Source of the DNA: Prevotellaceae bacterium
GTDB lineage: Bacteria > Bacteroidota > Bacteroidia > Bacteroidales > UBA932
Assembly (NCBI GenBank): GCA_031259655.1
Contig: JAIRLF010000280.1
Span: 1 to 5,866 of the forward strand
Reading direction: 5' to 3'
Length of the DNA stretch: 5,866 nt
The notes beneath the pieces are model-generated. The model did no database searches, was not told the origin of the DNA, and saw nothing but the letters and a program-made list of their open reading frames with translations. Position 1 is the first letter of the stretch; each line of letters starts with the position of its first letter. Shown one piece after another: positions 1 to 5,586 of the stretch. The translations under genes were made by a program, and so were the position numbers.

Positions 1-22
1 GGGTGCATTTCAAATTGTCGCA
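1..22 (+). repeat. Left terminal inverted repeat of the insertion sequence
   Basis: Perfect 22-bp inverted match to 1283-1304. The next base inward breaks the match (C at 23 against A at 1282). The stop codon of the transposase lies 15 bp inside this repeat. Confidence 0.92.
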
Positions 23-36
23 CCCGCCCACCTCGC

Positions 37-1125
37 CTAAGCAGCCACTTTCGCCGGCAATTTAAAAAAATCGATGACTTTCGACCACTGTTTATTCAAA
101 GATAGTACTCTCAATCGAAGCATGTTTTCAGCCCCTTTTCGACTCCACCGTTGTCCGGATAATTTCATTCTTTTTTGTATGAGAGTTCGATGAGCGGATT
201 CTATGGCTCCACTTCCGATAATTCCACAACCCATATTTCGGTATTGTTTGTATCTCATACGTTTTTTATTGTTATCATAATAATTAATTAATTTTCTTTT
301 ATCTTCTTCTTTTGCAGAGGTTAATTGTATATTGTTAATAACGGTTTCCAGTTCGGATGCAAGTAATAATTTCTTTTGTTCGTCACACCATTGTTTTCTT
401 TTGTCCGTATCACCGGCAAAGGCTTTTTCAGCAAATTGATACAAATGTTCCATGACATGATAAAAATCAAGAATAGAACAGGCAAGCGGGTAATGGTCTG
501 CAATCCACTCTCTTATCCATGTTGCACCATCGGTTATAAATATCAGACGATTGCCTAATGTGCCGTAAGAATCTATTACTTTTTGAAGTTTATCCCCAAA
601 ATCATTGCTGTTACCCAAATGAGCTACATATTGTGAGGCTGACAAATAAGACGCATTACTGTTAGGATTCAGACAATCACTCCCTTTGAAAATTCTACCA
701 ACCTTTGCTTCTTTCCATGGCTCTTTCTCTCGGGTACATATCATAGAACCGTCTATTTCTACATACAGGACATCTTCATTCGATAACGGGGGAAGAATAC
801 GGTCTGCATGCATATCTGCTTCTTCCATTGAAATTCCTACACTATCTGTTACTCGATATACTTGTGAAGGAGCGACTTTTACTTGTGTGAATTTCTCCAG
901 TATATCCTCACTTTTTGCATAGCATTCCAAATGTCCGGCATACGTTATAAGCTCCTCCATTAATGGACTGATTGAAAATCCATTAACGCGACCTTGCATA
1001 TATGGATGTATTTTGTTTATGCTTATTTCTCCAAACTTGGTAAGCGTTTTTTTTTTCGTCGGTCTTTGGTGGAAGACTGCTCGTTTAACGAATTTTCCAA
1101 ATACAAGCGACCTAAATCCTGCCAT
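37..1125 (-). CDS. ISKra4-type transposase, ORF B (catalytic domain)
   Basis: This ORF carries the DDE-type catalytic core that cuts and joins the insertion-sequence ends. In its own 362-residue numbering, candidate acidic residues are D125 (VEIDGS), D199 (ITDGATWI) and E309 (GSGAIES); D220 in LDFYH is a further conserved-looking Asp. The C-terminal block around IESAHRTLIQKRMKLSG and QRWSRKGAENMLRLR is characteristic of ISKra4 transposases, as is DGATWIREW. The ATG at 1125 is probably not the real start. Residues 1-26 from it are an out-of-frame reading of ORF A, and family-like sequence begins only after the lysine run. The functional protein is therefore most likely the frameshift fusion from 1232 to 37. 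No internal stop interrupts the core. An ISLre2-like assignment is the main alternative and is less likely. Confidence 0.85.
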   Translation of the reverse strand: MAGFRSLVFGKFVKRAVFHQRPTKKKTLTKFGEISINKIHPYMQGRVNGFSISPLMEELITYAGHLECYAKSEDILEKFTQVKVAPSQVYRVTDSVGISMEEADMHADRILPPLSNEDVLYVEIDGSMICTREKEPWKEAKVGRIFKGSDCLNPNSNASYLSASQYVAHLGNSNDFGDKLQKVIDSYGTLGNRLIFITDGATWIREWIADHYPLACSILDFYHVMEHLYQFAEKAFAGDTDKRKQWCDEQKKLLLASELETVINNIQLTSAKEEDKRKLINYYDNNKKRMRYKQYRNMGCGIIGSGAIESAHRTLIQKRMKLSGQRWSRKGAENMLRLRVLSLNKQWSKVIDFFKLPAKVAA

Positions 1126-1232
1126 ATTTGGTCGAAAGATTTTTCGTAATCATAAAAATTATCCTTTTCCTTTAGTGCCTCTAACTCTTCATATCGACTG
1201 GCTGCTATTTCCAAATATTCTTCTTTTGTCAT
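1023..1232 (-). CDS. ISKra4-type transposase, ORF A (N-terminal part, read through by -1 frameshift)
   Basis: This 69-residue ORF starts with ATG at 1232 and is rich in charged residues (MTKEEYLEIAASRYEELEAL at the start). It ends just after a lysine run coded by ten consecutive A residues. It overlaps ORF B by about 100 bases in the other frame. Joining the two at the A-run by a -1 shift gives residues 1-62 of ORF A followed by TLTKFGEISI of ORF B, about 398 residues in all. A basic-lysine stretch leading into T-x-FGEI is what an ISKra4 transposase N-terminus looks like. Without the shift, the ribosome makes a short product ending LPSLEK, of unknown role. A Bacteroidetes-type promoter lies 27 bp upstream, which supports this start over that of ORF B. 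No Shine-Dalgarno sequence is visible. Confidence 0.8.
   Translation of the reverse strand: MTKEEYLEIAASRYEELEALKEKDNFYDYEKSFDQIWQDLGRLYLENSLNEQSSTKDRRKKKRLPSLEK
1047..1056 (-). other. Predicted -1 programmed frameshift site (A10 run) in the transposase
   Basis: The minus strand reads CGACG, ten A, then CGC. ORF A is read as CGA AAA AAA AAA CGC and ORF B as ACG AAA AAA AAA ACG, so ORF B is in the -1 frame. A homopolymer A-run is a classic slippery sequence for insertion-sequence transposases. Transcriptional slippage on the same run would have the same effect. No downstream stimulatory structure was identified by eye. Confidence 0.75.
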
Positions 1233-1258
1233 AAATTATATCGTTTTATATTTTTTTG

Positions 1259-1290
1259 CAAAAGTAATACTTTTTGCGGAAATGCGACAA
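1259..1290 (-). promoter_or_regulatory. Promoter of the transposase
   Basis: On the minus strand, TACTTTTG (1259-1266) matches the Bacteroidetes -7 consensus TAnnTTTG. A TTG at 1288-1290 lies 21 bp upstream and falls within the right inverted repeat. Transcription would start near 1255, about 20 bases before the ORF A start codon. An overlap of promoter and terminal repeat is common in insertion sequences. Confidence 0.6.
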
Positions 1291-1304
1291 TTTGAAATGC
1301 ACCC
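1283..1304 (-). repeat. Right terminal inverted repeat of the insertion sequence
   Basis: Perfect 22-bp inverted match to 1-22, with the outer end at 1304. It contains the probable -33 element (TTG on the minus strand, 1288-1290) of the transposase promoter. Confidence 0.92.
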
Positions 1305-1318
1305 ATCTAAAATCTAAA
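1305..1318 (+). repeat. Two-copy 7-bp direct repeat at the insertion-sequence edge
   Basis: ATCTAAA occurs twice in tandem directly after the right end of the insertion sequence. Its reverse complement (TTTAGAT) resembles the 7-bp units at 4126-4160. The tract may have been longer before the insertion. Confidence 0.5.
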
Positions 1319-1319
1319 A

Positions 1320-1351
1320 TTTGGTTGGTATAATAAAAATGTATACCTTTG
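1320..1351 (+). promoter_or_regulatory. Promoter of thrA
   Basis: TTTG (1320-1323), a 20-bp spacer and TACCTTTG (1344-1351) match the Bacteroidetes -33/-7 pattern very well. The start of transcription should be near 1355, giving a leader of roughly 210 bases before thrA. The insertion sequence ends 16 bp upstream, so the core promoter is intact but any upstream activator site has been displaced. Confidence 0.72.
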
Positions 1352-1367
1352 CGGCGCAAAATTGATA

Positions 1368-1427
1368 ATGGATATGAATATAATACATAGCGCCGCTTCA
1401 AAATATATGCCCGTAAGGGCGTATTAA
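1368..1427 (+). CDS. Putative leader peptide of thrA (19 residues)
   Basis: The ORF reads MDMNIIHSAASKYMPVRAY and begins about 13 bases after the predicted transcription start. A second ATG (1374) is in frame. There is no Shine-Dalgarno sequence, which is usual in this phylum. The first six residues (Met, Asp, Met, Asn, Ile, Ile) all belong to the aspartate family, whose synthesis the next gene commits to; this suits a stalling-type leader. The caution is that AT-rich sequence yields Met, Asn, Ile and Lys codons by chance, and there is no run of Thr codons as in the enterobacterial thr leader. The last codons (MPVRAY) lie in a hairpin, so the RNA rather than the peptide could be what matters. 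Expression is unproven. Confidence 0.4.
   Translation: MDMNIIHSAASKYMPVRAY
1405..1424 (+). promoter_or_regulatory. GNRA-tetraloop hairpin in the thrA leader
   Basis: Bases 1405-1412 (ATATGCCC) pair with 1417-1424 (GGGCGTAT) to give an 8-bp stem with one G-U pair, closed by the stable tetraloop GTAA. It overlaps the last codons of the putative leader peptide, whose stop codon follows at once. It may act as a pause hairpin or as part of an attenuator. Confidence 0.55.
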
Positions 1428-1467
1428 TCTGTCAATTCCCATATAACAAATCACATTAGTGTAATCG

Positions 1468-1489
1468 TTCCGTCACCGGAATATTTTTT
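1468..1489 (+). terminator. Possible attenuator-type terminator in the thrA leader
   Basis: TTCCG (1468-1472) pairs with CGGAA (1477-1481) around a TCAC loop, and six T residues follow at 1484-1489. The stem is short, so as a terminator it would be weak. A competing pairing of ATTCC (1435-1439) with GGAAT (1478-1482) would prevent it, as expected of an attenuator. Confidence 0.4.
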
Positions 1490-1525
1490 ATAAAGCAAAA
1501 CATAATATAAAAAAAACATGCAAAA

Positions 1526-1540
1526 CATTCGATACGAATG
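1526..1540 (+). promoter_or_regulatory. Small hairpin ahead of the thrA start codon
   Basis: CATTCG (1526-1531) and CGAATG (1535-1540) form a perfect 6-bp stem with a 3-base loop, 26 bases before the thrA ATG. It could influence ribosome access or be incidental; no T-run follows, so it is not a terminator. Confidence 0.3.
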
Positions 1541-1566
1541 GTCTTGTATGATAAAATAAATTGTAG

Positions 1567-4038
1567 ATGAAAGTATTAAAATTTGGAGGTTCATCTGTAG
1601 GTTCGGCAGATGTCATTTTTAATGTAAAACGAATTGTTGAGGCAGAAAAAGAGCCTGTTATAGTAGTAGTTTCGGCGGTAGGAGGCATAACCGACCGACT
1701 TATCGGGGTATCGCGTCTCGCATCGCAGGGCGCCGAATATAAAGCGGAGTATCAAGAAATTGTCGACAGACACAGGGACTTGATATACAAAACCGTTCCG
1801 GCAGACACAGCCGATTTCGTATTCGAACAGACCGGCAAAATGCTCGAAGAATTGTGCAAAATATTACAAGGCATATCGCTGATACACGACCTTTCGCCGA
1901 AAACTTCGGACGTGATTGTGAGTTACGGCGAACGAATTTCTTCGCTTTTCATAAGCTACGTTCTGAATGCGCAATTGTTTGATGCATGCAAATTTATCAA
2001 GACAAACAAGGAGTTTAACCGTCATATCGTAAATTTCGAACTCACGAACAAATTAATCAGAGAAACATTTACCCCGCTGCAGCAAGTATCTGTCGTACCG
2101 GGCTTTATTTCGTCCGATGCTGTCAGTGGCGACATAACCAATCTCGGACGCGGAGGCTCGGACTATACAGCTTCGATTATTGCTGCCGAACTTGGCGCCG
2201 ATGCGCTTGAAATATGGACCGATGTGGACGGTTTTATGACTGCCGACCCGCGAGTTATCAACAACGCTTATGTCATCGAAAAACTCAGCTATCTCGAAGC
2301 GCTCGAGCTCTGTAATTTTGGAGCGAAAGTCATTTATCCCCCAACAATTTATCCGGTTTTCCACAAAAAAATTCCGGTAAGGATAAAAAACACTTTCAAA
2401 CCGGAACTCAAAGGCAGTTATATTTCGCAGGAACACGAAACAGACAGGAAAAGCCCGATAAAAGGAATTTCGTCGATTAGCGACACTTGCCTTATAACGG
2501 TGCAAGGTCTTGGAATGGTAGGCGTTATAGGCGTTGATTCGCGGATTTTCAATGCGCTTGCAGGCAATGGGATAAGCGTGTTTTTGGTATCGCAGGCTTC
2601 GTCCGAAAACAGCATCACGCTTGGAGTGAAAAACGCCGACGCTTCGTTGGCTGTCTCGTTACTGAAAAAGGCTTTCGAAAAAGAAATCGCGCAGAGAGAA
2701 GTCGACCAGATATTTGCGCAAAGCGACCTCGCTACTGTTGCCATCGTGGGCGAAAGCATGAAAGATACGCCGGGTATCGACGCCCGACTGTTCAACACTT
2801 TGGGGCGTAACGGTATCAACGTGATTGCAATCGCTCAGGGCGCTCCACAGATGCATGTCTCTGTGGTTGTGAATAAAGAAAATCTGAAAAAAGCTTTAAG
2901 CACTATCCACGATTCGTTCTTCCTTTCGGAATATCAGGAGATAAACATATTCCTTGCCGGCGCAGGTACTGTGGGTGGAAGCCTTTTGCGACAAATCCAA
3001 AACCAGTTAGCCACGTTGAGAGCTAATAATTCGCTCGAAGTGAAGATAATCGGATTAGCAAATTCGAAACGTTTTGTGTGTAATAAAGAGGGTATCGATA
3101 TCGAAAATTACAGGCGAATACTCAAAGCCGACCCGTCGGAGGTCGAGGCGGAAGGAGGAAATGTCTTGCCCTCTTCTCCTCAAGTGATTAAGGAAAGTAT
3201 CATCAACTTGAACTTGTTTAACAGTATTTTCGTGGACTGCACGGCAAACGACGAAATCCCCTCCATATACGGCGACTTGCTGAAACACAACATATCCGTA
3301 GTCACGGCAAACAAAATTGCGGCTTCGTCATCGTACGAAACTTATGCCGAACTGAAACAAAGCGCCCGTAAAAGCGGCGTGAAATTCCTGTTCGAAACAA
3401 ACGTCGGAGCCGGATTGCCGATTATCAATACAATAAACGCTCTGATAAACAGCGGCGACAGGATTATCAAATTAGAAGCAGTCCTGTCAGGGACGTTGAA
3501 CTTTATTTTCAATGTGCTGAGCGAAGATGTTTCGTTGAGCGAGGCAGTGCAGTTAGCTAAGGAATCGGGCTATTCGGAACCCGACCCGAGAATCGATTTA
3601 AGCGGTAAGGACGTGATACGTAAATTGGTTATCCTCTCGCGCGAAGCCGGATATCGTGTCGAACAGGACGATGTGAAAGCGAATTTGTTTATTCCATGCA
3701 AGTGTTTCGAGGGTTCGCAGGACAATTTTTGGTCGGAACTGCGAAAATTGGACGAAGAATTTGAGTTGAAAAGAAAATCGCTGGCAGAACAGGGGAAAAA
3801 ATTCCGGTTCGTGGCAACGCTGTATAATGACGGCAAATCGGTGGCAACCTCCGTCGGATTGCAGGAAGTAGACAGTCGACACCCCTTCTTCGAACTCGAA
3901 GGAAGCAACAATATTATCCTCATAACTACCGACCGCTATAAGGAGTATCCGATGATGATAAAAGGATACGGTGCCGGAGCAGACGTTACCGCCGCCGGTG
4001 TGTTTGCCGATATTATCAGCGTGGTAAACATTAGATAA
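1567..4038 (+). CDS. thrA: Bifunctional aspartokinase / homoserine dehydrogenase
   Basis: This 823-residue protein (E. coli ThrA has 820) catalyses two cytoplasmic steps of the aspartate pathway: phosphorylation of aspartate, and NAD(P)H reduction of aspartate semialdehyde to homoserine, the precursor of threonine and methionine. The kinase domain (about 1-295) has KFGGSSVG at 5-12, GRGGSDYTA at 194-202 and WTDVDG at 217-222. Two ACT regulatory domains follow (about 305-455); Q343 and Q424 have the same 81-residue spacing as the threonine-sensing glutamines known in the plant enzyme, suggesting feedback inhibition by threonine. The dehydrogenase has the nucleotide-binding GAGTVGG at 465-471, TANK with K583, NVGAGLP, and EPDPR-DLSGKD-RK with E671, D682 and K686 matching catalytic residues of yeast homoserine dehydrogenase. 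The C-terminus has GYGAGADVTAAGVFAD. No key residue is missing. Relatives in Bacteroides are usually followed by thrB and thrC; here neither follows. Confidence 0.97.
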   Translation: MKVLKFGGSSVGSADVIFNVKRIVEAEKEPVIVVVSAVGGITDRLIGVSRLASQGAEYKAEYQEIVDRHRDLIYKTVPADTADFVFEQTGKMLEELCKILQGISLIHDLSPKTSDVIVSYGERISSLFISYVLNAQLFDACKFIKTNKEFNRHIVNFELTNKLIRETFTPLQQVSVVPGFISSDAVSGDITNLGRGGSDYTASIIAAELGADALEIWTDVDGFMTADPRVINNAYVIEKLSYLEALELCNFGAKVIYPPTIYPVFHKKIPVRIKNTFKPELKGSYISQEHETDRKSPIKGISSISDTCLITVQGLGMVGVIGVDSRIFNALAGNGISVFLVSQASSENSITLGVKNADASLAVSLLKKAFEKEIAQREVDQIFAQSDLATVAIVGESMKDTPGIDARLFNTLGRNGINVIAIAQGAPQMHVSVVVNKENLKKALSTIHDSFFLSEYQEINIFLAGAGTVGGSLLRQIQNQLATLRANNSLEVKIIGLANSKRFVCNKEGIDIENYRRILKADPSEVEAEGGNVLPSSPQVIKESIINLNLFNSIFVDCTANDEIPSIYGDLLKHNISVVTANKIAASSSYETYAELKQSARKSGVKFLFETNVGAGLPIINTINALINSGDRIIKLEAVLSGTLNFIFNVLSEDVSLSEAVQLAKESGYSEPDPRIDLSGKDVIRKLVILSREAGYRVEQDDVKANLFIPCKCFEGSQDNFWSELRKLDEEFELKRKSLAEQGKKFRFVATLYNDGKSVATSVGLQEVDSRHPFFELEGSNNIILITTDRYKEYPMMIKGYGAGADVTAAGVFADIISVVNIR

Positions 4039-4125
4039 TCACTGCGAATCCGTATAAAACATCGAATGATTTTTATGCCTGAGGCGTACATATAAATGAG
4101 TTATAAAACAGCAGGCGTCAGCCAC
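4039..4125 (+). other. Short intergenic stretch after thrA
   Basis: I see no gene here. A 6-bp stem (TATGCC at 4074-4079 with GGCGTA at 4083-4088, one G-U pair, TGA loop) lies 36 bases past the thrA stop. It has no T-run after it, so I do not call it a terminator with confidence. Confidence 0.3.
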
Positions 4126-4160
4126 TTTTAGTTCTTAACTCTTAGTTTTTAGTTTTTAGG
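4126..4160 (+). repeat. Five-copy degenerate 7-bp tandem repeat
   Basis: Five consecutive heptads (TTTTAGT, TCTTAAC, TCTTAGT, TTTTAGT, TTTTAGG) keep an A at every seventh base (4130, 4137, 4144, 4151, 4158). The tract ends in a G-run and lies directly upstream of the promoter of the next gene. Confidence 0.7.
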
Positions 4161-4165
4161 GGGTA

Positions 4166-4193
4166 TTTGGTTGACAAAAAAATATTACTTTTG
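4166..4193 (+). promoter_or_regulatory. Promoter of the propeller lipoprotein gene
   Basis: TACTTTTG (4186-4193) is a full match to the Bacteroidetes -7 element. TTTG at 4166-4169 could be the -33 element, but the 16-bp spacer is shorter than the 20-21 bp of the other promoters in this window. Transcription would begin about 20 bases before the ATG at 4218, which supports the long form of the protein. Confidence 0.55.
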
Positions 4194-4217
4194 TAAAAAT
4201 TTTACATCTGAAATATT

Positions 4218-5366
4218 ATGATTAAAGAGGAAAACAGAACAGCTAAATCTTCGGAACAGGAGCTTTTTATGGATAAAGAACTCGAACTGGGAGTTGAAAA
4301 AATATCCGGTAATAAAAGGATATTGAAGGCATTTTCGGATGCATTGGGAATACTGCCGAAAACAGTTAATATTGCATCGAACAGGTATGTTTTTTTCCTG
4401 TCGATTTTGTTTGCAGTAGCATTATCTGCCTGTACAGCAAAGAAGACGGATGACAATATTGTGTTTAAAAATATTGAACATCTTCATGCTGATACTATCC
4501 AACTGCAAAATATTTTTGACCCAATATTTGTAACTTTGACAAATGGAGTTTTAACTTTTACAAGTTATCAATCAAGTCCAATGTTGCATTTTTATGAAAC
4601 GCCTTCGCTTAAATATTTGTACAGTACGGGAATTAAAGGTAAAGGTCCTTCTGACATTCAAATATTTCCAATGATATGTCGGAATACAAGTTCGGATACA
4701 TTATATATATGGGGATATACACCCGTAACAATCAAAAGTTTTTCTGTTTATAAAGATTCCTTGTCCTTAGTGAAAACATATAATTTAAATAATTATGAAA
4801 CATTCAATAATCCGCATATTATACGGGATTCCATATTTTTATATTCCAATTCAGAAGATATGTCTATTAAAAAATGTGATTTGGAAACTAATCTTAGTAC
4901 CGGAAAATTATCATTTAAGACAGATTCACATGGACAATCTGCTTTTTCTGAAAATTACGGATTATTCGCTGCAAACGATTCGCTTATTATATATGCATAT
5001 CAATATAAAAAACAAATTGATATTTACGATATTGCATCTTTACAATTGAAAACGCGGATTATTGACAAATATGAATATGAACCTCCGACCTTTAATTATA
5101 CCGAAAATGTTCTGTATTATATAAGTATTGTGGCGGAAAACAAGTATTTCTATGTTATGTATCGCGGCAGAAACAGTGAAAATGTTCCATTAAATAATGA
5201 TATCATCGAAGTCTTTGATTATGATGGCAATCCTGTTGTAAAATATATTTTTGAAGATATCGCTCCTCAAATATTTACTGTTGATGAAATCAATCATTAC
5301 ATATATGGCTATTCATATAATAACCAAGACTATTTACTCAGATATGCCATTTCGTCTTGTCCCTGA
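4218..5366 (+). CDS. Predicted lipoprotein with TolB-like six-bladed beta-propeller (BF3164-like)
   Basis: The 382-residue product has a hydrophobic stretch at about 58-70 followed by LSAC, a lipobox with C72 as the probable lipidated cysteine, so the mature protein would be anchored in the envelope. Residues 80-380 are rich in short beta-strand and turn patterns. They include the TGIKGKGPSDIQ motif (137-148), typical of the BF3164/TolB-like six-bladed propeller lipoproteins of Bacteroidetes, a family without a settled function. The odd point is a charged extension of about 53 residues before the signal peptide. No ATG lies between M18 and the signal; a TTG at codon 43 (4344) is the only obvious later start I noticed. 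The promoter just upstream of 4218 favours the long form. The gene looks more AT-rich than thrA. It converges on a thioredoxin-fold gene. The propeller call is by motif and pattern only. Confidence 0.7.
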   Translation: MIKEENRTAKSSEQELFMDKELELGVEKISGNKRILKAFSDALGILPKTVNIASNRYVFFLSILFAVALSACTAKKTDDNIVFKNIEHLHADTIQLQNIFDPIFVTLTNGVLTFTSYQSSPMLHFYETPSLKYLYSTGIKGKGPSDIQIFPMICRNTSSDTLYIWGYTPVTIKSFSVYKDSLSLVKTYNLNNYETFNNPHIIRDSIFLYSNSEDMSIKKCDLETNLSTGKLSFKTDSHGQSAFSENYGLFAANDSLIIYAYQYKKQIDIYDIASLQLKTRIIDKYEYEPPTFNYTENVLYYISIVAENKYFYVMYRGRNSENVPLNNDIIEVFDYDGNPVVKYIFEDIAPQIFTVDEINHYIYGYSYNNQDYLLRYAISSCP

Positions 5367-5383
5367 CATATAAAAAATAAATA

Positions 5384-5427
5384 CAGCCGCGATTACACAC
5401 GTACGCAGCCGCGATTACATACATATG
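5384..5427 (+). repeat. 22-bp tandem duplication
   Basis: Units 5384-5405 and 5406-5427 match at 19 of 22 positions. The first 14 bases (CAGCCGCGATTACA) are identical, and all three differences are transitions. The repeat lies 18 bp past the lipoprotein stop codon. Confidence 0.8.
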
Positions 5428-5586
5428 TAGACATATCACTGTGCCCGTGTTCTCTTCCGACTGTATGCTTATATAATCATGTCCTTTATGTACGGTTTCT
5501 TCGTCACCTTTTTAATGCCGCCGGATTATTGCATTTCGGGAGCATTATCTGACAATTTGTCGGAAATTGTGCACATTCTTACAGTA
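5428..5586. other. Convergent intergenic region, no gene seen
   Basis: This stretch separates two converging genes. The only structure noted is a 6-bp stem at 5549-5554 with 5558-5563 (one G-T pair, 3-base loop). It lacks a T-run on either side and is at best a weak bidirectional terminator. Confidence 0.3.

Larger units (their letters stand above)
1..1304 (-). mobile_element. Complete insertion sequence, ISKra4 family (ISMich2-like organisation)
   Basis: The first 22 bases (1-22, beginning GGGTGCATTTC) are the exact reverse complement of 1283-1304, giving 22-bp perfect terminal inverted repeats around a minus-strand transposase. The transposase fills nearly all the space: it ends at 37 and begins at 1232. 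The size of about 1.3 kb and two ORFs joined by a -1 frameshift resemble the ISMich2 group of the ISKra4 family; that subgroup is from memory of the family, not a search. Both ends and both ORFs look intact, so the element may be active. A target duplication cannot be tested because the left flank is outside the window. The element sits just upstream of the thrA promoter and is transcribed away from it. Confidence 0.9.

Noticed and set aside
1518..1559. 13-codon ORF (MQNIRYEWSCMIK) just before thrA
   Set aside because: Very short, no conserved feature, and no aspartate-family codon enrichment; it may be translated but nothing in the sequence supports it.
1351..1566. A metabolite riboswitch (SAM or lysine type) upstream of thrA
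   Set aside because: I looked for the conserved cores of these classes and did not recognise them; the short stems and small ORF fit an attenuator better.
2053..2505. 150-residue minus-strand ORF inside thrA
   Set aside because: It is antisense to a full-length, motif-complete thrA, has no recognisable motif, and several similar antisense ORFs occur along the gene; it is a coding shadow.
2418..2819. 133-residue minus-strand ORF inside thrA
   Set aside because: Antisense to the ACT-domain region of thrA and in another frame from the neighbouring shadow ORF; no independent support.
4074..4088. Terminator after thrA
   Set aside because: The 6-bp stem has a G-U pair and no following T-run, so it does not meet the usual standard for an intrinsic terminator.
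4126..4160. CRISPR-like array
   Set aside because: The units are 7 bp and directly adjacent with no spacers; it is a simple tandem repeat.
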